Of a stretch of 64,000 nt of DNA, positions 9,243 through 16,877 are shown in pieces. Position 1 is the first letter of the stretch. Each line of letters starts with the position of its first letter. The notes under the pieces are model-generated. The model saw nothing but the letters and a program-made list of their open reading frames with translations. It had not been told where the DNA came from and did no database searches. The position numbers and the translations under genes were made by a program. This DNA comes from Nocardia brasiliensis IFM 10847 (lineage in GTDB: Bacteria; Actinomycetota; Actinomycetes; Mycobacteriales; Mycobacteriaceae): the NCBI RefSeq assembly GCF_000710915.1, contig NZ_BAUA01000175.1:20114-84113 (forward strand), in the 5' to 3' direction.

Positions 9243-10103
9243 TCACCCGATTCCGAGCTTTCCCGCGAGCCGCGCGAGGTAGGCCCGCACCTCGTCGGGC
9301 GAACGATCCGGCATGCCGAAAACGACTTCGGTGACACCGAAGTCGGCCCACTGCGCCAACTGTTCGGCGTTGTGGCGGCCCGCGAGGGCGACGATCTCGG
9401 GGTTGCCCGCGCGCTCGTGGTCGCGCCAGACACGCTGCAACAGTGCGATTTTCGAGTCCAGGCCGGTTTCGGTGGGCGTGGTGATCCAGCCGTCGGCGTT
9501 GTCGGCCAGCCAGCCGAAGGTCTTCTCCGTGCCCGCCGCGCCGAGCAGCACCGGGATGCGTTTCTGCACCGGCTTGGGCCAGGACCAGCTTGCGCCGAAT
9601 TGCACGAACTCGCCGGCGAAGCTGGCTTCTTCCTCGGTCCAGATGGCGCGCATCGCGTCCAGGTGTTCACGCAGCACGGTCCGGCGCTTGTTCGGGGGGA
9701 CGCCGTGATGGGCGAGTTCGTCGGTGTTCCAGCCGAATCCGACGCCGAGGCTGACGCGTCCGCCGGACAGGTGGTCGAGCGAGGCGATGGTTTTCGCCAG
9801 CGTGATCGGATGATGTTCGGCGGGCAGCGCGACCGCCGTCGAGAGCCCGATCCGGCTGGTGACCGCGGCGACGGTACCCAGCGCGACCCAGGGATCGAGC
9901 GTGCGCAGGTAGCGATCGTCGGGCAGGCTCGCGTCACCCGTCTGCGGGTGCGCCGCGGCCCGCACCACGGGAATGTGCGTGTGTTCCGGCACGTAGAAGG
10001 TATCGAAACCGACACCTTCGGCGGCCACCGCCGCCTCCGCGGGCGTGATGCCCCGATCGCTGGTGAACAACACAATTCCGTACCGCACCGTACGCGCTCC
10101 CAT
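9243..10103 (-). CDS. LLM-class F420-dependent oxidoreductase
   Basis: A 286-residue luciferase-like TIM-barrel protein. Features typical of the F420-dependent group are YVPEHTHIPV near the N-terminus, LDHLSGGRVSLGVGFGWNTDEL, and the terminal EVVFGMPDRSPDEV. It would carry out hydride transfer with coenzyme F420 on an unknown substrate. The frame is open to 10130, but that start lies inside a perfect KstR-type box, so the ATG at 10103 was chosen. The box suggests membership of the cholesterol/sterol catabolic regulon. The SDR gene lies 58 bases upstream on the same strand. Confidence 0.82.
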   Translation of the reverse strand: MGARTVRYGIVLFTSDRGITPAEAAVAAEGVGFDTFYVPEHTHIPVVRAAAHPQTGDASLPDDRYLRTLDPWVALGTVAAVTSRIGLSTAVALPAEHHPITLAKTIASLDHLSGGRVSLGVGFGWNTDELAHHGVPPNKRRTVLREHLDAMRAIWTEEEASFAGEFVQFGASWSWPKPVQKRIPVLLGAAGTEKTFGWLADNADGWITTPTETGLDSKIALLQRVWRDHERAGNPEIVALAGRHNAEQLAQWADFGVTEVVFGMPDRSPDEVRAYLARLAGKLGIG

Positions 10104-10112
10104 CGCCGAAAC

Positions 10113-10126
10113 TAGAACAAGTTCTA
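10113..10126. promoter_or_regulatory. KstR-type operator box
   Basis: TAGAACAAGTTCTA matches the mycobacterial/rhodococcal KstR consensus TnnAACnnGTTnnA at every fixed position and has perfect outer arms. It lies ten bases before the ATG of the F420-type oxidoreductase, where a repressor would block transcription. The KstR assignment rests on the motif match; no kstR gene is in the window. Confidence 0.65.
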
Positions 10127-10160
10127 CCATCCTTTCCTGGCGCGCACCATGGGAACGGGG

Positions 10161-10925
10161 TCAGAGCAGGGTGCCGCCGGTGGCGTCGATGTAGGAGCCG
10201 GTGACCCATCGGGCGTCCTCGGAGGCGAGGAAGGCGACCACGTCGGCGATGTCGCCGACCTCGCCGACCCGGTTGAACGCGGACCATTCGGCGAGTTCCG
10301 CGACGGCCGCGGGGTCGGCGAAGACCGGCCCGCCGGTATCGGTCACGCCGGGCGCGACCGTGTTGATCGTGATTCCGCGTGGCGCGACGTAGCGGGCCAG
10401 CTGCACGGTGATCTGCTCGAGCGCGCCTTTGCTCATCGCGTCGCAGATCTGCGACGGGAAGGACGTACGGGTCAGACCGGAGGAGATGTTGACTATCCGC
10501 CCACCCTCGGGCATCAGCCGCAGCGCGCGCAGGGTCAGGTAGAACGGCGCTCGGGCGTTCACCGCGATGGTGCGATCGAACAGCTCGGGGGTGACGTCGT
10601 CCGGGGTCGCGACCTCGAATCCGGTGTGTGCCGCGTTGTTGACGAGGATGTCGAGCGTCGGCGCGCCGGTGCGCACGCGCAGTTCCACCTCGAGCGCGGC
10701 GAACAGCTCCGGTATCGCCTCCGTTGTGGCGAGGTCGGCCTGGACCAGGAATGCGCAGCCGCCCGCGCTCTCGATCTGTCGCACGGTTTCCTTGCCCGCC
10801 ACCTCGTCGCTCGAGTAGTGCACCGCCACCAACGCGCCATCGCGGGCTAGGCGGCGGGCGATCCCGCGCCCGATGCCGCGACTCGATCCGGTGACCAGGG
10901 CGGCTTTGCCCTGCAGCTTGCTCAT
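10161..10925 (-). CDS. SDR-fold protein lacking the catalytic tyrosine
   Basis: A 254-residue short-chain dehydrogenase/reductase by fold. The dinucleotide loop is TGSSRGIGRG (12-21), NNAA is at 96-99, and the active-site Ser is 149 in NISSG. At the position of the YxxxK tyrosine the protein has Asp162 (ICDAMSK, Lys166 kept). The codon is GAC, one base from TAC. The protein may therefore be inactive as a classical reductase or use other chemistry. GAGGGGATCAC precedes the ATG, and an inverted repeat lies upstream. It may be cotranscribed with the F420 oxidoreductase, which also has its own box. Confidence 0.85.
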   Translation of the reverse strand: MSKLQGKAALVTGSSRGIGRGIARRLARDGALVAVHYSSDEVAGKETVRQIESAGGCAFLVQADLATTEAIPELFAALEVELRVRTGAPTLDILVNNAAHTGFEVATPDDVTPELFDRTIAVNARAPFYLTLRALRLMPEGGRIVNISSGLTRTSFPSQICDAMSKGALEQITVQLARYVAPRGITINTVAPGVTDTGGPVFADPAAVAELAEWSAFNRVGEVGDIADVVAFLASEDARWVTGSYIDATGGTLL

Positions 10926-10942
10926 GTGATCCCCTCGAACGA

Positions 10943-10961
10943 CTACTACGGTTGGTAGTAG
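10943..10961. promoter_or_regulatory. Inverted repeat upstream of the SDR gene
   Basis: CTACTAC (10943-10949) and GTAGTAG (10955-10961) are perfect 7-base arms around a 5-base spacer, 18 bases before the SDR start and next to a possible -10 (TAATCT on the minus strand). This is the size and position of a TetR-family operator. The cognate regulator is not known. Confidence 0.5.
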
Positions 10962-11004
10962 AGATTAGCCGGATTTGTCCGGTGTGCAATCCCTTCGGAC
11001 GGAA

Positions 11005-11640
11005 TCAGGGCGAATTGCGTTGGGGCGCGGGTTCGCCCGGGAACAGTCGCGCCGCCCAGCAGAGCGTCAGCACCATTGCCACCGCGGCCGCCGTGCCGCC
11101 GATGATGTCGGTGGGCAGGTGATAGTCCAGTCCGATCATCCCGACCGCCGCCGCGAGCAGGGCTGGTATCGCGACGGCGACCGTGCTCAGCCGCGCGCGT
11201 GGGGAATCGACGAGCACGAAGAGCGTGGTTGCGATCGCGACCAGATGCACTGTGTGGCCGCTGGGGTAGGCCAGATAGTCGTGGAGATGCCGGTGCCACA
11301 GCGGTTTCCACACCCATGCGTTGAGCGCGACCGCCAGGCCGGGAACCGCGAGCATGAGGGCGGCGCTGCGCCATTGCCGTCGGTAGGCGAACCACCCGGC
11401 GGCGATTGCCAGCAGCAGTAGCAAGATATAGCTGTTGCTCGGTGCGACCAAGAGTTCCGCGAGGCCGGGCCGGGCGTCGAGTGCGGAATGGATCGGGGCG
11501 GCCAGCGTGCGATCCAGCGCGGTGGGGCCGCCGTCGGGTGGGAAGGTCGCGGGCAGCGCGCCGGTCACGGTGGCGCCCACCGCGATGCCGCCGAGGGCGG
11601 GTACGCCCCGTGGAATGACGTCTTGTCGCGATCCGGGCAC
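11005..11640 (-). CDS. PAP2-family membrane phosphatase
   Basis: A 211-residue membrane protein of the type 2 phosphatidic acid phosphatase fold, with about five or six spans. The central PSGH motif is at YPSGHT (126-131) and the last motif is the GLDYHLPTDIIGG region, with catalytic His and Asp. The first motif (KPLWHRHLHD) lacks the usual RP. It would dephosphorylate a lipid phosphate or polyprenyl pyrophosphate at the outer membrane face. The open frame continues far upstream into the antisense of the next gene, so the GTG at 11640 was taken as start. GTG 11718 is an alternative. Confidence 0.75.
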   Translation of the reverse strand: MPGSRQDVIPRGVPALGGIAVGATVTGALPATFPPDGGPTALDRTLAAPIHSALDARPGLAELLVAPSNSYILLLLLAIAAGWFAYRRQWRSAALMLAVPGLAVALNAWVWKPLWHRHLHDYLAYPSGHTVHLVAIATTLFVLVDSPRARLSTVAVAIPALLAAAVGMIGLDYHLPTDIIGGTAAAVAMVLTLCWAARLFPGEPAPQRNSP

Positions 11641-11961
11641 CGATCGACGATAGTCAGTGGCAGGATCGCACCGGCGGACGGCTCGATATCCACACCCGCC
11701 CCGGATGTCAATGGTCACTCGACCCAACCTGTCCGCAATGGTGCTGTGCCCGAAACCGGAACGGCGGCAGGCGAACTCGGTCGAAACGGGAAAGATGCGC
11801 TGAACCGCCCGCAGGGTTGCGCCGGCTTGGTATCGTCGTGTTCGATCGGCGAACAAAAGGGTTCGTAGATCGAGGATCTCGGCTCGGTCGGCCTGGATGC
11901 AATGGGGCTCTGGCGTATTTGTGATGGTCGTCGGTGCCGGGGCAGTGACTGAGAGGTACCC
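11641..11961. other. Intergenic region between divergent PAP2 and LuxR genes
   Basis: About 320 bases that must hold the promoters of both flanking genes. I see no convincing -10/-35 pair, repeat or small gene in it. Confidence 0.5.
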
Positions 11962-14328
11962 ATGGTGGGCGATGATGTACAGCAGTCGCTGGCCGGCACC
12001 TATCGGCTTCCGACGGTGGTCGGACGGACGGCCGAGCTGGCCGAAATGGGGCGTCTGCTCAGCGATCCGCGCGTTCGGCTGCTGACCCTCACCGGGACGG
12101 CCGGCGTCGGCAAGACCGCGCTCGCCCGGGAAGCGTTGTCGGACACCACACTCGATGGACGTCGCCGGGTGGCGGTCGATCTCGTGGACGGCGACGACCC
12201 GGGTGGTGTCTGGCAGGCGGTGCTGGCGTCGGCGAGTCGCCTGCTGCCGGGCTCGGCTGCCGTGACACCCGGGCCCGACGCCGCGCTCGACGTGCTCGTG
12301 GACCGGGTCGGCGAGCACTCCCTGGTGCTGTTGCTCGACAACTGTGATCAGGTGGTCGAGCGGATCTCCACCGACCTCGTGCGCTTGCTCGCGTGCTGCC
12401 CGAACCTGATCATTGTGGCTACCAGCCGGATTCCGTTCAAGCTCTACCGCGAGTGCGTGCTGTGCGTGCGCCCGCTGCCCACCGACACCGGCAGCGGCGA
12501 CTACTACCCCGGCTCCTCCTTCGCCGCGGAACTGTTGCTCGACAGCATCGACAGTCACTACCGCGGGTCGGCCACCATGGCCGATCGGCTGATCGTGGAC
12601 GAGATCGTGGGCGAGCTGGACGGGGTGCCGCTGGCGCTCGAGCTGGCGGCGGGCACCATCGCCCGGATCGGCCCCGTGCGCACCCTGCAGCAGATCAAAG
12701 CCGGCGGCGAGTTGCTCTCACCCGGGTATGTAGACGTGCCCGCCCGGCATCGGTCCCTGCCCGGCGCGGTCGAGTGGGGTCTGCGCGACCTCGCGCCCGA
12801 GGCACGCGAGCTGCTGCTGCGGCTTTCGCTGTACGAGTCGGTGATCGACACCGACACCGCCTGTCTCGCAGTGGGCATCGGCGAGGAGCAGGCCGCGGCA
12901 GCGCTGGCCGACCTGGTGCAGCGCAGCCTGCTCGACCACACGGTGAGCGGCCCGCGCGGCAACGGTTACCGGCTCTTCGCGCCGGTACGCGCCTACTGCC
13001 GGCATGCGTTGCGCGCGGACCCTTTGCGGGCCAAGGAGATTCGTGCGGATCAGGTGCGCCGCCTCGGTCAGCTCGCCGAGACCATCGGCCCGCAGTTCGA
13101 GCAGCTCGCGCAACGCGGCGCCGCGCTGGACATCGCAGGCCGCCTGATCGTGGACTTCCTCGCCGCACTGCACTATCTGATCGACACCGGCCAACCCGAA
13201 CAGGCGGTCCGGCTCGCGGCGGTGCTGGAATCGGCGTGGATCCAGCACGGCTATCAGGCCGAGCTGGAATCGGTGCTGGCCAAGGCGCTGGAGATGAGCG
13301 ACCGGACGACGCTCACGCCCGGCGTGACGGCGCCGCTGTGCCTCGAGGTGCTCGGCGTCTGGGCGGGGCGCTCGGGCCGGCTGCGCCGCGCCGTCGATCT
13401 GCTCACCAGTTCCGTTGCCGCATACCGGCGTTTCGACCGTCCCCTGGACGCGGCCCGCACCGCCGTGCCGCTGGCGGTGGCGCTGGCCGCGGTGGGGGAG
13501 CACGACACCGCCCGGGACCTGTTGCGGATGGCGGCGCGCTACCGTGACGAACTCGGCGGCCCGTGGCCCATGTGGATCGAACTGTCCATGCGCCTGGCGG
13601 CGCTGCCCGACCCGCCGCGGCGCGATGCCGCGGCCTGGTCCGAGATCCGGGATCGGGTCCGGCAGCTGGACAGCACCCCGCGCCTGATCGGGTTGAACAC
13701 CTTGGCGCGCAGCCAGATCGGGCCGCTGACCGCCGATCGCGCCCAAGCGTTGTACCGGGAGAACCTGGCGAACGACGACCTGTCCACCCACGTGCTGCAG
13801 ACGATCGTCGCACTCGAAGGCTGTGCCCGTGCCTACGACGCGGTCGGTGTCGAGTACGCCGAACCGACGTTGACCCTGTTCCTCGCGGCCCGCCACCTCC
13901 GGGCCACGCACGGCATCCCGCTGCTCGGCGCGGGCGATCCCGCGCCGAGCCTGGCGGAGAACCGGAACGCGGTGGGTGAGAGCAAGTTCCGTGAGATCCA
14001 GCGCCTGGCGGCGGAGCTGACCCTGACCGAAGCGGTCGCCTACGCGCGGCGCGCGCCCACGCTGCCCGACCCGGAGGACTCCCCGCTGGCCGCCCTGACC
14101 AACCGGCAGCGCGAGATCGCGACACTGGTGGCGACCGGGATGACCAACCGGATGATCGCGACCCAGCTGCGGATCTCCGAATGGACCGTGGTGAACCACG
14201 TCCGTCAGGTGATGCTCAAGCTCGACTGCCCGTCCCGGCTGCACGTCGCGCTGGTCGTGGAACGCGATGCGCAACTCGGCGATCCCGCACCCGAGACGCC
14301 CCGAATCGCTTTGGCGCGCAAGCCATGA
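11962..14328 (+). CDS. Large ATP-binding LuxR-family transcriptional regulator (LAL-like)
   Basis: A 788-residue signal-transduction ATPase. The N-terminal NTPase domain has Walker A GTAGVGKT (45-52), Walker B LLLDN (123-127) and a sensor-like TSR, as in NB-ARC/STAND proteins. A long helical repeat middle follows. A C-terminal LuxR helix-turn-helix (LTNRQREIATLVATGMTNRMIATQLRI..., about 712-765) binds DNA. The ATG at 11962 follows an AGAGG. Ligand and target genes are unknown. It converges on the NERD gene with a 25-base gap. Confidence 0.88.
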   Translation: MVGDDVQQSLAGTYRLPTVVGRTAELAEMGRLLSDPRVRLLTLTGTAGVGKTALAREALSDTTLDGRRRVAVDLVDGDDPGGVWQAVLASASRLLPGSAAVTPGPDAALDVLVDRVGEHSLVLLLDNCDQVVERISTDLVRLLACCPNLIIVATSRIPFKLYRECVLCVRPLPTDTGSGDYYPGSSFAAELLLDSIDSHYRGSATMADRLIVDEIVGELDGVPLALELAAGTIARIGPVRTLQQIKAGGELLSPGYVDVPARHRSLPGAVEWGLRDLAPEARELLLRLSLYESVIDTDTACLAVGIGEEQAAAALADLVQRSLLDHTVSGPRGNGYRLFAPVRAYCRHALRADPLRAKEIRADQVRRLGQLAETIGPQFEQLAQRGAALDIAGRLIVDFLAALHYLIDTGQPEQAVRLAAVLESAWIQHGYQAELESVLAKALEMSDRTTLTPGVTAPLCLEVLGVWAGRSGRLRRAVDLLTSSVAAYRRFDRPLDAARTAVPLAVALAAVGEHDTARDLLRMAARYRDELGGPWPMWIELSMRLAALPDPPRRDAAAWSEIRDRVRQLDSTPRLIGLNTLARSQIGPLTADRAQALYRENLANDDLSTHVLQTIVALEGCARAYDAVGVEYAEPTLTLFLAARHLRATHGIPLLGAGDPAPSLAENRNAVGESKFREIQRLAAELTLTEAVAYARRAPTLPDPEDSPLAALTNRQREIATLVATGMTNRMIATQLRISEWTVVNHVRQVMLKLDCPSRLHVALVVERDAQLGDPAPETPRIALARKP

Positions 14329-14353
14329 CGCGGCCACAAGCGCCGACCCACGA

Positions 14354-15247
14354 CTACGGACCGTAGGTCAGCACCGCGCTGATGACGAACCACAGCAGCC
14401 ACGCGAACGCGATCAGCATGCCCACCGCGAGGGTGATCCGCATGAAGGCCCGGCCGAAGTCCATGTCCCGGGTTTCCCGCGGATACAGCTTCCACGGGCT
14501 GTACCAGGGCGCCTGGACCGCGTAGATCGGCTTGCTCGCCTCCCGCTCGGCCTGGGCCAGTTCTTCCGCGTACGCCTCTGCCTGCGCCTGATTCGGGCCG
14601 CCGTGCCACAGCGTGATGTCGATCGGGCCGAGGAAGCCCTCGTTGAGCAGTTCCTGCGGGGCGGGCAGGTAGGGCAGGATGCCGAGACCGCGGAACGCGA
14701 CCGCGACATCGTTGGCCGTCCACAGGTGCTTCTCCTGCTCGGCCAGCACATCGAAATAGTGCCGCAGCCGCGCGGGGTCCTCGCCGAGAATCACGTCGAA
14801 GCTCGGGTCGCTCCACGCCTGCTGAATCTTCAGCTGCGCTCCGCGCAGCGGGACGACGAGCGCGAGCCCGTGTACTGCGCGCTGGCCGAGCCCGCGATCG
14901 GCCAGCCAGTTCTGCAGCGCGAAGGTGTGTTCGCGCGACTTCTCCAGCGGCGTGCGCCGGTCTCGGCCCTCCATCGCGGCCGGCTCGCCGTTGATCGTCC
15001 ACGCGCCGTTCAGCGGGATCTCCAGCACGCCGTCCTGCCGCGCCACCAACGCCTCCGCCTCGATCACCACGCAGCTGGTCGGCGTCCAGATCACCGCGTC
15101 GAACTGATGCAGCCGATCCTTGTGGAACAGACTGCAGTTGATCGTGGCGACGCCCTTGGGGCTGCCCGGGTCCTTCCAGGTGCGCAGCCAATCGATCAGC
15201 GCGCGCTCGGCATTGGTGCCCGCGGCGTTCTGCACTCGCACCAGCAT
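14354..15247 (-). CDS. NERD-domain membrane-anchored protein
   Basis: A 297-residue protein with an N-terminal nuclease-related domain (about 10-110), in which the strand pattern FDAVIWTPTSCVVIEAEA aligns with the restriction-endonuclease-like core. The third core residue, usually Lys of (D/E)xK, is Glu65 here, so nuclease activity is doubtful. A middle region of unknown function is followed by one C-terminal membrane span (about 268-292), which would leave most of the chain in the cytoplasm. NERD proteins are thought to act in DNA processing, but no member's role fixes this one. Confidence 0.7.
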   Translation of the reverse strand: MLVRVQNAAGTNAERALIDWLRTWKDPGSPKGVATINCSLFHKDRLHQFDAVIWTPTSCVVIEAEALVARQDGVLEIPLNGAWTINGEPAAMEGRDRRTPLEKSREHTFALQNWLADRGLGQRAVHGLALVVPLRGAQLKIQQAWSDPSFDVILGEDPARLRHYFDVLAEQEKHLWTANDVAVAFRGLGILPYLPAPQELLNEGFLGPIDITLWHGGPNQAQAEAYAEELAQAEREASKPIYAVQAPWYSPWKLYPRETRDMDFGRAFMRITLAVGMLIAFAWLLWFVISAVLTYGP

Positions 15248-15348
15248 TGACGACCGCCCTTCACGTCGACACTCGACAGCTCACAGGATACGAGGTCCGG
15301 CGCCGGGTTCGTCGCCCTCATGGCAACAGTCGGCGTGTTGGTGCGCGT

Positions 15349-16746
15349 TCACTCCGCCGGATCGGCCGCGATCTTGCCGCTGCGCACCGCCTCGACCAGC
15401 ACGGCGTGATCGGCTTCGGTGCGATCGGCGTAGCGGACCGCGAAGGCCGCGACCGCCTCCTCGAACCGCTCGTCGTCGCCGAGATAGCCTGCCAGCAGGC
15501 GGGGATCGAGCGAGCGGGAGTGCGCGCGGGCCAGCAGCGCGCCGGCCAGCCTGCCGTAGTCGTCGAGATCGTCGGCGGACAGTCCGGCGGGGTCGATGCT
15601 GCCCTTCAGGTTGCGGAATTGCCGCACGATGAACGGTAATTCGACGCCGTCCCCGGTGGGGTCCACGCTGGTCCAGCCCAGCAGGATATCGGTCTCGGAT
15701 TGAACGTGTCTGGCGCCCTGCACGATTCGCTCACCTTCGTGGCGTGCCGGGGCGGCGGGCAGATACGGCGCGAGCGCGGACGGATTGGCCTGCTTGATCT
15801 GCAGGACCACTGACTCGCCCTCGTTACCGTGCAGCAACGCCACGTAGCTGTGCAACCCGACGCTGCCGGTGCCGACGATCCGAAACGCGATGTCGGACAC
15901 CGCGAATCGCGCGAGCAGATGGCGGCGGGACTCCCGCAGGGTGCCCGCGTAGCGCTCCAGTCCGCCGGTGAACGCCGCCGCCACCCGCTCGTCCACCTCG
16001 GTGAGAATCGGTGGGTCGCTGACGAATCGGTGCTTGCGGATGCCGGTCTCGTGATCTTCCAGATGCTCGGTCCATTTCGCGACCACTTTGGCGCTGGTGT
16101 TCTTGCGGGCCTTCTTGGCGGCCTTCTTGAAGTCGTCGATCAGGTCCTCGGCCTTCGCGGCGCTCAGGATCGACTCGTCGGGCAGCGCGGTCCACGAGGT
16201 CATGAACGGCAGATCGGCGAGCTGACCCGCGGCCAGGCGGTACGCGCGCGCGGCGTCGCAGGCCGCCCGACGGCAATCCTGCTCGTCGGCACCGCTTTCC
16301 CGGCCCGCGAGCACCAGGCTGGCCGCGAGCCGCTCCAGATCCCACTCCCAGGGACCGACCACGGTTTCGTCGAAATCGTTGATGTCCATGATAATTTCGC
16401 CGCGTGCCGTGCCGTAGAGGCCGAAATTGGCTGCATGTGCGTCACCGCAGATCTGTGCGGCGAGCCCGCTGTCCGGTCCGCCGGCCAGATCGGCGGCCAT
16501 CAGCCCGGCGGCCCCGCGGTAGAAGGTGAACGGCGAGGTGATCATCCGCCCGATCCGCAGCGGTACCAGATGCGGCAGCCGCCCGGCATTGCTCGCCTCG
16601 ATGAAGTCGAGCACGCCCGGCCGCCGCACGCTGGTGGCTGCCCGATCGCGCGCGATCACCGGGACTTGCTGGCGAATCGCCCGCCCGCGCGCGCGTACCT
16701 CCGCCGCGGGGGTGTACGAGCGCAAATCGATACCGTTCTCCGACAC
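15349..16746 (-). CDS. DUF2252 kinase-like protein
   Basis: A DUF2252 protein of about 465 residues with a fold related to aminoglycoside/protein kinases. ICGDAHAANFGLYG and the following DINDFDET supply the catalytic-loop and metal-binding equivalents, and FIVRQFRNLKGSID is another family block. The substrate is unknown. The start is uncertain: GTG 16746 gives SENGIDLRSYTP, while the frame is open to GTG 16803. A strong GGAGGT (16783-16788) lies seven bases before an out-of-frame ATG (16775) that would make a five-residue peptide ending at 16758, just before the chosen start. Confidence 0.78.
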   Translation of the reverse strand: MSENGIDLRSYTPAAEVRARGRAIRQQVPVIARDRAATSVRRPGVLDFIEASNAGRLPHLVPLRIGRMITSPFTFYRGAAGLMAADLAGGPDSGLAAQICGDAHAANFGLYGTARGEIIMDINDFDETVVGPWEWDLERLAASLVLAGRESGADEQDCRRAACDAARAYRLAAGQLADLPFMTSWTALPDESILSAAKAEDLIDDFKKAAKKARKNTSAKVVAKWTEHLEDHETGIRKHRFVSDPPILTEVDERVAAAFTGGLERYAGTLRESRRHLLARFAVSDIAFRIVGTGSVGLHSYVALLHGNEGESVVLQIKQANPSALAPYLPAAPARHEGERIVQGARHVQSETDILLGWTSVDPTGDGVELPFIVRQFRNLKGSIDPAGLSADDLDDYGRLAGALLARAHSRSLDPRLLAGYLGDDERFEEAVAAFAVRYADRTEADHAVLVEAVRSGKIAADPAE

Positions 16747-16877
16747 GATGACTGACGCTAGCTGGTAACTGTCATTCTGGGCACCTCCGATGGTCGACGT
16801 CACTGCCGATCGGGGTCGGGGCGGGATCGCGCGTGGTGATCGCGCCCCGATGCCCGCCGCGGGGGTCGATCAGGCGC

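Noticed and set aside
11641..12558. Upstream extension of the PAP2 frame
   Set aside because: It is the complement of the LuxR-type regulator start and of the intergenic region; a PAP2 start at 11640 gives normal length.
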